This document shows, in pieces, positions 1 to 10,629 of a DNA stretch of 64,000 bases. The DNA comes from Mycoemilia scoparia (taxonomy: Eukaryota; Kickxellomycota; Kickxellomycetes; Kickxellales; Kickxellaceae). The number at the start of each line of letters is the position of its first letter. The first letter of the stretch is position 1. Under the pieces are notes generated by a model. That model was not told where the DNA came from. It saw only the letters and a program-made list of their open reading frames with translations, and made no database searches. Where the stretch lies: positions 62,001-126,000 of the forward strand of contig JANBPU010000029.1 in assembly GCA_027575805.1 (NCBI GenBank). The letters run 5' to 3'. A program made the position numbers and the translations under genes.

Positions 1-3000
1 TGTTGAAAATATCTGGGTTATTATCATTGGGGTGGTTCTCTGTTTCTCATCAACATTTTCGCCATTATAGCTATTAGCAATAGTATTCTGGAGTGGATCA
101 ACGAATCTATCCCAAAATTCAATCAACTTTCCCTTAGTGACATTCTTTAGTTCACGAATCTTCTCGTGGTGACTAAAGAACTTGTAAATGGACTTATTAA
201 TCCATGACCAATAGCGATCAAATTCAGCCGAAGTATTAGGATCAGGCATCTCGTAGGCCGCAATCATTGACTCAACTTGACTTTGAATATCCTTTTCGGG
301 AAGCTCCACAAGATATTTGTTTCTAAAGTCACGGACCAATTCGTTGAATCTCAAATGTATATATAGAGGATTGGCTTCTCCCTTTACAAAGACCCTGATG
401 CCAGTGTAGTTCATCGTATACTGGATGCGAAGACAATGTGCCATGTATCCAATTTGTTCCTTGGTACGAAGCTGCTTATAGATCTGGTCGTTGAGCAAAG
501 AAGCCAATAAATCGTTATATACAACAATTTGAGAATCCCATACTGGTCCAATAATGATGTTGATGTTGAGCGCAGAATTCAATGTCTTTTGGTTAGTTGC
601 TTTATTCTGTACAACCAACTTTTCGGGATTCTGGCGAATATATCGGTTCTGATAATTGAGTTCCTTGTCTTGTGGCTTGGGATTGAGTCTTTCTCTAATC
701 AACCTGTACACACTCAACGATGATACTTCTTCGAAATTACCAACCGTAAGGATCTGGAAATAAAACCCTGCAACCAGATTTCTCGAATACTCTTTAATGT
801 CATCAAGTGTGACCTTTTTGAGCTCGTCAAGGCTATCCTTTGGATCAAAGAATGCAGTGTTGGTTAATTGCAATGTCTGCAGATTGGCTTGAGAATCAGG
901 TTCTTGGTGAATTTCACTTTCAAGGCCACGATAAAATGCGTCAATGGTAGTTTTGAATCGAGTCTCCGAGGGATTAAATGATTTAATCGTATCAATAATA
1001 ATCTCCCAAACAGACAACATTTTTGGTGTTTTGCCATTGATTTTAAAGAATATACAATCAAGTCCAGTTTCGAGCATAAATCCCATCCCGGCACTGAATA
1101 TTTCACTAACCGGCTCGCGAAGTTCTTGACGAAGTATCATGCAGTAAATGTCAAGATAGACGCTGTGCTTTGGATCCTTTCGGCCGTTAGGAACTACCAG
1201 CTTTAGAATAAATTCGCCAGTTGGAACCAAAAATCTATCATCTTTACGATGCCAGACCTCGCCGTAGTTGTTTTTGAGCAACAATGTGGGCTGAAGATCT
1301 GGGTTTAGGTTCTTTTCTTCACCAGTTACAAGGTCGGATGGCAAACCATCACACATGAAACGATTCTTTTGTGGGAGCTTGAATTCCCTGTACGGTGCAA
1401 TGATTTCGAGCTCTTGCAAGAGGGCGTCTTCGATTTGATCGATACGATACTTTATATCGTAGTGCTCTTCAGAAAAAGGGTACTCATAGCGACCATCTTT
1501 GTCCTCAGTTCCAATGGTCATAAAACAGTTCCTGGCTGTCAGGTAACCAAGGAAATCAACAATGTCTTTGGGTGAATAGAAGTCTACTAACTCGTGACCA
1601 GTAAACAATTTATGTGCTGGAAAGTATGGGTGCAGCATGCGGTCAGTGCAAGATTTTGCCAGTTTGAAGCCATAGTCAATAGGGTCGAATTCGAAACTAT
1701 TGTCCTGATTCTTTGTAATTTCTTTGAATATGGCCTCCGATGGACCAACTTGACGCAGCATATTGAGGTATGAGAATATGGCTCTCAAAACATCTTTATA
1801 TGATTCGCACCCAGTTTCGGTAAGGTGAACAAATATGCTGTATACACCCAGATACTTGGGGAGGCTTTCTCTGACTGTGCCATATATACTATTTACCCAG
1901 TTCTTTGAGTCCAGATAAGCAAATAAAGAAGTTTTCCCTCTATGTACGAGCAGGTGAGAAATATATATGTATGGCTTGGATGCATAATACTTGCTGGAGT
2001 CGAATGTTGGGAATGTGATCTTGAGAGTGTACTGTTTGCGGATTGTCTTGTATCTGATAAGGCGACCAAGTTCCTGAGGTCTAAATGCAATTACGTCGCT
2101 CTTGTCGTCATCACCCTCTGTTTTGCTGTTACTGTTGTTGCTGGATTCGGGTACAGTGTGACCTTTATTTATGACACCAGAAAACTTTGCCACGACCGAC
2201 TCAGTCATCTGGTCCAATGATGAGCTACAGACAATGGCCAACTTCATCATTTCAGCTGAATAATACCTGTTATAAAACTGCAAGAGAACGTCACGGAGGC
2301 TCACACCCCTGCTCTCTGCGTTCTTGGCCAGAGTCTGGTAGCTGCCAGTCATGAAGTTCGAGTACGGGTGATTTGGGTTTGCCAGCACCTGGTTTAGTCG
2401 ATGAGCACGGCGTGCATCCTCATATATATTCTTCTTGTGCTCAGAGTCAACAGCCTTTACTTCACGATCAGCATACTCGGCATTGAAAAGAGGACTTATA
2501 AAGAATTGAGAAAATCTGTCTAGAGCGCCCTCAAATCCTACATTTGTTGCCGGCATTTCAAAAAAGAACGATGTGCTGGTTGGGCCCGTACATGCATTTG
2601 AAAAGCCATTGTTTTTGGTCAAGTATGCCTCAAAATCTCCGGCCACTGGATATTTTTCGTTGCCCAAAAACAGCATGTGCTCACAAAAATGGGCTATGCC
2701 CGGAAACTCTGGTGGGTCCTGTAAGCCACCCACTCCAATCGACAATGCTGCGCCGGCACTGTTTTTTTCAGTATCTCTGATCAACATGACTTCCATGTTA
2801 TTTTTTAGTCTCAAGAGACGGTATTCTCTGGTATCAGTGCCCCAGACCTTGATGGGCTCTCCAATGTACTCGTAGTACTTTATGGTGGTTTTCTTGACAT
2901 CGCCATCATTACCCTTCTTCTCACTACCATCGTCGTTTTTGGCATCGACGACTTCAATTGTCTTGCAGGCATACAATGACTGATCCTCTACATCCTTGGG

Positions 3001-3132
3001 CTTGCGTGCGTCGCAAAGCAGACTGAGAGACACAGAATGTGCGGCACCCTTGCTACCGTCGTGAGTTGGCTCACCAAGCGCCCTGGAATCATTGAGCTTG
3101 GATGCTATCGTTGCAGTCGGTGGCATAGTCAT
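1..3132 (-). CDS. Insulin-degrading enzyme-like zinc metallopeptidase (M16A), 3' end outside window
   Basis: One uninterrupted minus-strand frame of 1044 codons is open from an ATG at 3132 to the left edge, so the C-terminus is missing. Residues at 2671-2700 read PGIAHFCEHML, the inverted HxxEH zinc motif of pitrilysin/insulysin peptidases. About 75 residues later an AVDSEHKKN stretch supplies the glutamate that is the third zinc ligand in this family. The following text matches insulysin throughout its second to fourth domains, and the length seen already equals animal IDE (about 1019 aa) or yeast Ste23 (1027 aa), so only a few residues should be missing. The family degrades short peptides in the cytosol, and Ste23 also helps process a-factor. 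The start was chosen because an in-frame stop lies about 24 codons upstream with no other ATG between; a second ATG two codons in is possible. Confidence 0.93.
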   Translation of the reverse strand, partial: MTMPPTATIASKLNDSRALGEPTHDGSKGAAHSVSLSLLCDARKPKDVEDQSLYACKTIEVVDAKNDDGSEKKGNDGDVKKTTIKYYEYIGEPIKVWGTDTREYRLLRLKNNMEVMLIRDTEKNSAGAALSIGVGGLQDPPEFPGIAHFCEHMLFLGNEKYPVAGDFEAYLTKNNGFSNACTGPTSTSFFFEMPATNVGFEGALDRFSQFFISPLFNAEYADREVKAVDSEHKKNIYEDARRAHRLNQVLANPNHPYSNFMTGSYQTLAKNAESRGVSLRDVLLQFYNRYYSAEMMKLAIVCSSSLDQMTESVVAKFSGVINKGHTVPESSNNSNSKTEGDDDKSDVIAFRPQELGRLIRYKTIRKQYTLKITFPTFDSSKYYASKPYIYISHLLVHRGKTSLFAYLDSKNWVNSIYGTVRESLPKYLGVYSIFVHLTETGCESYKDVLRAIFSYLNMLRQVGPSEAIFKEITKNQDNSFEFDPIDYGFKLAKSCTDRMLHPYFPAHKLFTGHELVDFYSPKDIVDFLGYLTARNCFMTIGTEDKDGRYEYPFSEEHYDIKYRIDQIEDALLQELEIIAPYREFKLPQKNRFMCDGLPSDLVTGEEKNLNPDLQPTLLLKNNYGEVWHRKDDRFLVPTGEFILKLVVPNGRKDPKHSVYLDIYCMILRQELREPVSEIFSAGMGFMLETGLDCIFFKINGKTPKMLSVWEIIIDTIKSFNPSETRFKTTIDAFYRGLESEIHQEPDSQANLQTLQLTNTAFFDPKDSLDELKKVTLDDIKEYSRNLVAGFYFQILTVGNFEEVSSLSVYRLIRERLNPKPQDKELNYQNRYIRQNPEKLVVQNKATNQKTLNSALNINIIIGPVWDSQIVVYNDLLASLLNDQIYKQLRTKEQIGYMAHCLRIQYTMNYTGIRVFVKGEANPLYIHLRFNELVRDFRNKYLVELPEKDIQSQVESMIAAYEMPDPNTSAEFDRYWSWINKSIYKFFSHHEKIRELKNVTKGKLIEFWDRFVDPLQNTIANSYNGENVDEKQRTTPMIITQIFST

Positions 3133-4380
3133 GTATGTAGTATGATGTGGTGCGTAGTATGAGTACAGTACAGTAGTATATATGCTTTTTGAAATGAAGA
3201 ATATTATCAAATAGAAAAAATGACAAAAAGAATAAATTGAAATGGCCCTGTGATGATTTGAGCGCAGGCTCAGTCTTTAAATATATTATATAGCTATACA
3301 AGCACTGACACTAGCATACACGGAAAAGTAATCTGGGGAGACAGCAACGTGCAATAATAAAGGCCTACTATGTCCCATTTATATATCCCCCTCCTCCTCC
3401 TTGTCATTGCCATAGTCGTAACCCTTATTTAGGATTTGGAGGTTGCCACGGTTTAACCAACTGTGAAAGAGATAAATAGATGATAGAACGAATATTGGAG
3501 CACTAGCAATAACAACAGCATCATTGTAAAAATAGCCAAGATTTTACTATTTATTGTTTCGCTCACTCATTCACTCAGACTTCATCAGCCTAATGACTGA
3601 AGAATATTCTTGTGTACAGTCAGTGACGACGACTGGCTCCCAAACCAGTAGAAAAATAGTGAACAATAGGAAAACCTATTGTTGTTAGCCAAATAAAGTA
3701 ATTGGTTGCCATTAAATGTACTCTCGTGTGTATGTGCGAACTGATCTTAGATTTGGATTCCACCCTTCATTCATCCACCCCCCCCCGTTAATAATAAAGA
3801 CAACCACCACTATCACAAACCAATTGTGCGCCATGTTGGAGGTGGTAGTAGTTGTTATTGTGGCAGTAATCGCTAACTGACAACAATAACGATTGGAATA
3901 AACGCACTGCTAAGCTAACCACCTCCAATACACAAACAAACCAAGTATGCATAGTTAAGCGTACAAGAATAGTCTCTATAGGGTAGATTCAGCATTTGAT
4001 CAACAAGAAGTACCACACTCTATTCTTTGCATACTATGGCTGAATAGCACCCACACACTTGCTTGCAAGCCATGATGTCCCAAAAAGTAACCACACAGTC
4101 GTTCTTTACCAGTGCGTGTACACCAATTTCTCGTCCCACTGAGAAAAAGTAACTACTTTTCACACATAATGCAATGGCTCTTTCCTGCTCTGAGAAACTA
4201 CTCATAAGCCAGGGCTATAAACTCAGCCAGACACAATAAAGAATCAACTCTCAACCTCCTCACCAGCATCCCGTTATTTCTTTCTTTGTGCACATGCATG
4301 CATGTCTTCTTGTCACTGGTGCTGATGTTGCAATCTTACACCATATACGATTTCAAGAAATAGATTGTCAGTAACAATTC

Positions 4381-4394
4381 AGAGAGAGAGAGAA
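4381..4394. repeat. GA microsatellite
   Basis: A short run of AG/GA dinucleotides. A second similar run lies at about 4559-4576 and a third, imperfect one at about 4648-4660. Confidence 0.7.
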
Positions 4395-5133
4395 AGCCGC
4401 GTAATTTTACTTTTATCGTGGTGGTCATAGCCATCCATTCATTTCCCCCTTATCCGCCGCCTCCTTCGATTACATTATCACATAATGGTTCCCAGCCTTA
4501 GATTATATACCCAAGTCATGCATGAAGAGAACTTGCTATGCCATTAGCATTGTGCCCGGAGAGAGAGAGAGAGAGGCGTGCGCACATACAAATCGCAGGA
4601 GCTTCTCATTATCTGCAACCAAGCATTCATAATTGGATGAGTACAGAGAGAAAGAGAGAGATGTCTGTGTTGGTTCTGGCTGGTGATCTCTTGTCTTGGG
4701 AACATGGTGGACTCATAACGTGATGCGTATTTGTGAATTGTGATCTAACTGCTGACCCATTTTTACCCGTACAACAGTCTAATGAATGCCAAAGCTTATC
4801 CTGGCATCCTACTAATGAACACGGGCTAATTTACTTGTAATAAACAACTTTTCAGACCTATTTATATATACGTCCAACAAGTTTTCAATTAGGGTCAAAC
4901 ACACAAATCCTGATAGAACATTGCAAGAGCGAGAGTGAGTCCTGTCTTGGCTATAAAAAATCCAAACTATTTATAGCACATAATCATCATGATAAAACAA
5001 ATCATGGAAGATCTTGTTTAGTTGCCCTGTTCTTTTTTTGACAGAGGTTGCTTGGCTTAATGTTACTTTTTTAGCGAAATTTACATTTGGCAACTAAGTT
5101 TTTTCGGCCGCGATTTCCTTAAGTGTATATGGC

Positions 5134-5272
5134 GAAATCTCACTAGTGATCAAGTGTGAGATAGCCAGAAATGGATCCCACCCAAGACTTGGCCAAGCTA
5201 TCGCTCAGTTTATATGCACTTCCTGGAAACCCACTCTGGTCTATTTCACACCTGATCATTAATGAAATTGAC
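5134..5272. repeat. Inverted-repeat element, second type
   Basis: The arm at 5134-5168 (core CACTAGTGATCAAGTGTGAG) is roughly 80% complementary to the arm at 5236-5272 (core CACACCTGATCATTAATGAA). Together they form a 139 bp element able to fold on itself. It ends just before the TIR element at 5279. A partial match to its outer arm (TATGGTGAAAATTCACTAGT) occurs at about 9292, suggesting a dispersed family. It looks like a non-autonomous transposable element, but I cannot name a superfamily. Confidence 0.5.
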
Positions 5273-5278
5273 ATCTGA

Positions 5279-5406
5279 GTAGTTATTTTTGAAGGACTAA
5301 GTTTTACTAGTAGGCCAGTTTCAACTTGCATACTAATCACCATATATTTTCATTGGCCTATGCATCATTATGCACTATCTGCATTTAGCCCTTCAAAAAT
5401 AACTAC
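5279..5406. mobile_element. MITE-like element, copy A
   Basis: A perfect 17 bp terminal inverted repeat: GTAGTTATTTTTGAAGG at 5279-5295 and its exact reverse complement at 5390-5406. The interior is AT-rich and non-coding. The same termini, and a clearly related interior (TTTACTAGTAGGCCAGTTTC versus its inverse), recur at 18857-18984 and 57205-57376. There is no transposase inside, so it would be non-autonomous. Confidence 0.8.
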
Positions 5407-5535
5407 CCATATATGTGTGTATGCATTGAAGATCTTTTCCTCCCTCGACTTTATTATCATTACTGCAGCTTGCAGGAACAAATTTAAAGAGTTCTATAGA
5501 GACATTGCTGCATCCAATGTCATCGTCGTCGTCAT

Positions 5536-5561
5536 TATCATCATCATCATCATCATCATAT
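5536..5561. repeat. ATC trinucleotide microsatellite
   Basis: An uninterrupted run of about eight ATC units in intergenic DNA. Confidence 0.85.
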
Positions 5562-6039
5562 AAGGCTTATTTCTGCAACTCGGAATTGATTGCAGTTTAT
5601 ATTGATTTACATTAGTAAATTATTGAGAGCGTCATTGACTTGAAGCCAATACATCTTTAATAGTCATGGGATGTGATAAATTGACAAAAGTGAGAGTAAG
5701 TGTGTGCGCTAAACCACTGAGCCATAACACAGATCATTACAACAATGAGTATTGATATTAATAATAATAAAAGTGTAGCCATATGGTAGTAGTGGCTGGT
5801 GGATCATAAATGTCAGGAGGATGATGGCTGTGACGATCTGTAATACCAGGCCAATTCTCTATTCAATTGCTTAACAGCAGCAATAATAAAGAACATTCTA
5901 TAATAATGATACTCTCACTTTCAATACATTACGCTTTATAATAAGCCTTTTTCCCTATTTTTTTCTTTTTACGCTTTTCAAATCGATAATTTTTCGATAT
6001 AACCCACACACTCATGTGTAAAGCTATTAACACACACAC

Positions 6040-6078
6040 TCGCTCACTCACTCACTCACTCACTCACTCACTCACTCA
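6040..6078. repeat. ACTC tetranucleotide microsatellite
   Basis: About nine tandem CACT/ACTC units in intergenic DNA between the peptidase and carboxypeptidase genes. Confidence 0.85.
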
Positions 6079-7110
6079 AATATTTATATATGCAGGACAT
6101 CAAGAGTTAGTAGCTTGTGCTTTCTACTATCCCCCAAAAGTGGCTTAAACTATACATTTTTACTGTCACCAGCTAACATTTCCTTAGCCACCTAAACCTC
6201 CATAATCATCGAGCCTTACTTCATGAATGTGAGTATTCGAATAATTGACCGCTCTTCCTTTTCTAAAAACTCTCATCTCATTCTGTCAGCAATCAGTAAT
6301 GTAAAGCCTTATTCTACTATGCTTAAAAGCCACTAAATGGCTGATAGATGTGGATGTGTCAACAAGATAGCCTTTCTGAATGGCTTGAATCCAATTTCAA
6401 TGCCTTGATGATGGTGGTGGATAATTCTTTAGGTTTAGGGAAATTTGGAAAAAAAAGAATACAAGCGCTTACTCAGGACAAATACCTGAAGGACTGCTTG
6501 TTTGAAAAATTAAAGTTTAGAATACATTCCTGTATTAACAAGTATGGATGAATGCCAATCTTTTTCAACACATCAAATCTTTTTATTACCAGCATTTGTT
6601 TATAATAGTATGGCGGCTCTTTAAACTTGATAAATGAAGTAATCCCAGCTATAATGGTATTAATAAAATAGCCGACCAATGTTGGCTGGCAACACTAATA
6701 GTTTTTTGTTACTGATAATAATGGCCAGGTTTAACCCGTGATCAAGCATAAAACAAGTACAAGGGCTGAAGAATGAAAATACATTATAATTATACTTGAA
6801 GCATTGCATGTAGCAGTCTCTATAAAGTAGAGCAGGATAAGCATATATTTAAGTTTCTCTGAAAGATCGAGCAAAGATCCATACGATTGTAACCAAATTT
6901 CATCCAAACACCATCGCTAATAACAAATTATAATATCCCATATGGCATCATCACCCATAAACCATACTTTTTCAATAATGTCTTTTAGGTGAATATGATT
7001 AATCAGTACTGGGAATTTCAAAATAACTGCACAAATTCTTTATTTAGGATCCTACCTTTCGGTCCATCATTGCCTCACACGTGACCCATTCAGTTATACT
7101 CAATCTATAT

Positions 7111-9132
7111 ATGAGCCCGTATCTCAAGACAGACAAGATATACTATCACAATGGAAGAAGTAGTCCTAGATATTGGATAAAACATGTCATACAGTCGTCA
7201 AGGCTTGTCAGACTTTTGATAATCACAACACTGGTCACCATCGTCATCATAGTAATGGCCCGATTTTCTTATACCAAATACATTCCCAATAATGCGATTT
7301 TTAATCGAGATATCGCTGGTGGTATTGCTCAACAGCAACGACAGCGAGTAAAGCTTCCAACAGGTCTTCCCAACCCAGTATATGGGTTACCCATGAGGCC
7401 TGGTCAGCAACCCATTTTGGAACAGTATGCTGGGCTTATAAAAGTCAGAGAATGGGATACACCCGAAGGCAAGAATAAGGGTCACTCGTCAATATTTTAT
7501 TGGTATTTCCCAGCAATTGTCAAAAGTAACTACAAACGGCCTAATACTCAATCATCATCATCATCGTCACAGCAGCCACCATTGTTGCTATGGATTCAGG
7601 GTGGTCCTGGTTCAACATCAATGATTGGGTTGTTTACAGAAATGGGACCTCTTAAAGTTCATAAGGACGGTACACTGTCTCGTCGTAATATCACTTGGGC
7701 CAACGAGTATGATATCCTTTTTGTTGACCAACCGGTTGGTACTGGATTCAGCTATGTTTATCCTCCCCACAATGACTCTAGTTCAGAAGCTAATTTGAAT
7801 GAAAAAGGAGACGTTGATGATACTGATGGAGCATTCGGAGCGCCGGCTATAAATATTGGTAGGCCTGTTACTTCTGACAACACAATCCCTGAATTCAACA
7901 TGACTTATATTGATAATGTAGTTCACAAAGTTCTTGAAGCAGCAGAAAGTGTGTCAACACCATGGCCAAAGGAATTAGAGCCATTCAGATATCTCTTGAA
8001 TAGAAGAGCTGAAAATCTTTATGATCCCAAGTTTGATATGAATAGTCTCAGAAAAAATCTCATTGATCGTAACTCTGTTCTCACCAGTTCCAGAAAATCA
8101 TCATCATCATCTTCTTCTTCTTCTTCGCCATGGGGATCTATTGGGTTAGATCCAAATGATACATCCAAAGATTTCATAAACGGGTATCCTACCAATATGA
8201 GAGCCGTAGGCAAAGACATGCACACATTTATGCTAAAATTCTTTGAACTTTATCCTCATCTCCGGTCCCGCGATTTCTACATAACCTCAGAATCATATGG
8301 CGGGCGATTTGTACCTGGAATTGCAACCTACATTGATCAAGAAAACCACAAACTAACATCCACAGACGACAAATACATTAACCTCAAAGGAATGGCAGTC
8401 GGAAACAGTTGGGTAGACCCACTCGCACAGTTACCTGCCCATGGAACACTTGGATTTTATAATGGCCTTTTGGGAATGAAAGAAGCCGATATCGTTGACG
8501 TTTTAGCATTCCGCTCCATAAACTTAACTATCCACAATCAACTAGAAGCTGCAATTGAAGCCCGGCTTGATATGTTTGATTATTTCCGTAACGTTACAGG
8601 TAAAATAAATTGGTACGATATCCGCCGTGTCAATCATCCCTACATCAGAAGACACATGAACAACTTCCTCAACTTGGCCGAAACCAAAAGGAGTCTCAAT
8701 GTCCCAGATGATATCAAGTCATTCAAGGATCCAGGAGTATACCATTACTTGAAACAGGATATTATGAGAACTTCTATGCCTCTTTACCCACATCTGATTG
8801 AACGCTATGGCGTAACTTTGTATCAGGGACAGTTTGATTTCCGTGATGGCGTGGTTGGCAATACCGCGTGGATTAGCGGGTTGAAGTGGGAAGGAAGTGA
8901 TCAATTTAAAGCTGCTAAAAGACAACAATGGTATTTGAAGGATGGTATTAAAGATCCTAATGCTGATGAGGATGATTTTGTACAAAGACTATTTTTGGCT
9001 GGATACCTCCAGAGCGGTGGAAACTTGAATCATTATACGGTCTTGGGTGGTGGACATATGACACCTGGTGATAATCCTCAAGCATGCCTGGATATCATTC
9101 ATAACTTGACAGGTTATTATAACCGACATTAA
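7111..9132 (+). CDS. Membrane-anchored serine carboxypeptidase, S10 family
   Basis: A single exon encodes 673 aa from the ATG at 7111; an earlier in-frame GTG at 7081 is not a likely start. Residues about 33-50 form one hydrophobic segment after a basic stretch, which reads as a type II signal anchor. S10 landmarks appear in order: IQGGPGSTSMIG (oxyanion loop), DILFVDQPVGTGFSYV, TSESYGGRFVPG with the nucleophile Ser near residue 395, a YQGQFDFRDG segment where the catalytic Asp is expected, and GGGHMTPGDNP with the catalytic His near residue 649. The usual GGPGCSS cysteine is replaced, as in retinoid-inducible and vitellogenic-like carboxypeptidases. An insertion of about 130 residues (roughly 220-355) holds a polyserine run. 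The likely role is C-terminal trimming of peptides in the secretory pathway or vacuole; the substrate is unknown. Confidence 0.9.
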   Translation: MSPYLKTDKIYYHNGRSSPRYWIKHVIQSSRLVRLLIITTLVTIVIIVMARFSYTKYIPNNAIFNRDIAGGIAQQQRQRVKLPTGLPNPVYGLPMRPGQQPILEQYAGLIKVREWDTPEGKNKGHSSIFYWYFPAIVKSNYKRPNTQSSSSSSQQPPLLLWIQGGPGSTSMIGLFTEMGPLKVHKDGTLSRRNITWANEYDILFVDQPVGTGFSYVYPPHNDSSSEANLNEKGDVDDTDGAFGAPAINIGRPVTSDNTIPEFNMTYIDNVVHKVLEAAESVSTPWPKELEPFRYLLNRRAENLYDPKFDMNSLRKNLIDRNSVLTSSRKSSSSSSSSSSPWGSIGLDPNDTSKDFINGYPTNMRAVGKDMHTFMLKFFELYPHLRSRDFYITSESYGGRFVPGIATYIDQENHKLTSTDDKYINLKGMAVGNSWVDPLAQLPAHGTLGFYNGLLGMKEADIVDVLAFRSINLTIHNQLEAAIEARLDMFDYFRNVTGKINWYDIRRVNHPYIRRHMNNFLNLAETKRSLNVPDDIKSFKDPGVYHYLKQDIMRTSMPLYPHLIERYGVTLYQGQFDFRDGVVGNTAWISGLKWEGSDQFKAAKRQQWYLKDGIKDPNADEDDFVQRLFLAGYLQSGGNLNHYTVLGGGHMTPGDNPQACLDIIHNLTGYYNRH

Positions 9133-10006
9133 CAAGCTCATTATTATATATACTAACTTTTATTCTTTATTGATTTTGAAATTGCTATAATTATTAATAT
9201 CGCAGCAGCAGCAACAGCAGGTCTTTATTGAAATTACTTTACTTTTTCAACTAGCACAGCAATTTATAATTTTGTCATTTGCTCAATAATATGGTGAAAA
9301 TTCACTAGTGATCGAATCTATGCTAGGTGGAGATGGGAACTTTGATTTTGGCCCAATAATTAGCAATTTTACATGCAGCTCTTTGGGATTCACATTTGAA
9401 CTAGGACCATTTATGTATCTGTGGCAGATTATCTATAAAGAAAGCTAGTCGATCTGCCCTAAACCTCACTGGATAGAAATCACACTAACTACATATTATT
9501 GATTCGAGGTTTTCAGTATTACTTATACACCAAGCGTCATTCTGCTATGGCTTTGGACCAAACACTTATATATTGCCCCTCAAATAATATAAACATTGTT
9601 TGGTTGAGGAAATGCTAGGATTGGCATCAATGAAGAGTAAGCACATATGTATACGCTTTGAAACTTGAGCTCATGCTAGGATACTAGCATTGTTCTTGGT
9701 TTTTAATAAAGTTCAAGTCTCTTAATATATTTTTGTAATAAAGCAACAACATGAATACTGTCAGATACTATGAAGCATTCAAAAAAACTTGCTGCATTAC
9801 CATTATCAGGCTATTGACTTTATTTACCAAGATCCTATTACTAGCAATATAAACAAAGTATTTAAAAGGTTAAAATTCCTCCTTTTCTTTATTTTGCTAG
9901 CATATCACATACAATAATTTCTTATATTTCTATTCTTCACTTACTCTGTACAACAAAGTGAACTGCATTTGGGTGAAATCCAGAGTGACAGACTTCAAAT
10001 TCAACA
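9133..10006 (+). other. Intergenic, no gene seen
   Basis: AT-rich DNA between the carboxypeptidase and the small hypothetical gene. It contains one copy of the CACTAGTGATC palindrome (near 9304) shared with the element at 5134. Nothing else is recognisable. Confidence 0.5.
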
Positions 10007-10629
10007 ATGTCTTCTAATAGCCAACCCAATAACTTCAATTCTCCATACAGGAAGCAAAGAAGCAAGAGAAATAATTCAAATGAAGGTATAAATAAAACCA
10101 TAATATAGAAAAATAAATATATAGCTCAATTTGTACAATTCCAGAAGTCTAAAAACAAATATTTATTAATGATATAGCAAACCAAAGCAATTTAAATATT
10201 TCAACACTAGTCAAGTCACGATCCCACTACTCAATGTCAATGGATAATAAAACTAAGTCAGAAAGTGATCATAAAACCGAGTGTAAAGAAGAAGCAATGT
10301 CCATGGTTGAGCAATACTTGAAAGAAAATGAAGATGGTATCCTGGACCTTGCTCAGCCCAGAGATAAGACAATGCAGGAGCTGTCCATTGATATTGTTGG
10401 TTCTATTATGGACATACATCAAAAGCTTATCCATCAATTTAAGAATATAAAGATAGTCACAAAAGGCAAAGTAGCTATAAAAAGTAAACAAATTGTTGAA
10501 TTAAAATATATCTTGGACAAGCCTTTGGATGATGATATAATTACAGAGCATTACAAACTCTGGAGGTGGATTGATAATAATAGTTCTAACAAAAAGCTAA
10601 AAGAGCATGATATGTATCTATTAATATAG
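10007..10629 (+). CDS. Hypothetical protein, two exons, about 176 aa
   Basis: Predicted exons 10007-10085 and 10178-10629, joined across a 92 nt intron with a GTATAA donor and TAG acceptor; the frame continues exactly. The product starts MSSNSQPNNFNSPYRKQRSK, has a basic, Asn/Ser-rich N-terminus, a charged middle (KTKSESDHKTECKEEA), and a more ordered C-terminal half with amphipathic segments such as DIHQKLIHQFKNIKIVTKGK. I do not recognise a family. The C-terminal ORF could also be read from its own ATG at 10234 (131 aa). Codon composition is AT-rich, like the flanking DNA, so it may be lineage-specific or not a gene at all. Confidence 0.4.

Larger units (their letters stand above)
3133..7110. 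other. Gene-poor intergenic stretch of about 4 kb
   Basis: I find no convincing coding region in nearly 4 kb between the peptidase and the carboxypeptidase. It holds several simple repeats (GA tracts near 4381-4396 and 4559-4576, an ATC run near 5536-5561, an ACTC run near 6040-6078), a C-rich run near 3778-3786, and two adjacent inverted-repeat elements at 5134-5406. Short ORFs here have low-complexity or random-looking translations. The peptidase and carboxypeptidase genes diverge, so both promoters must lie in this stretch. Confidence 0.6.
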
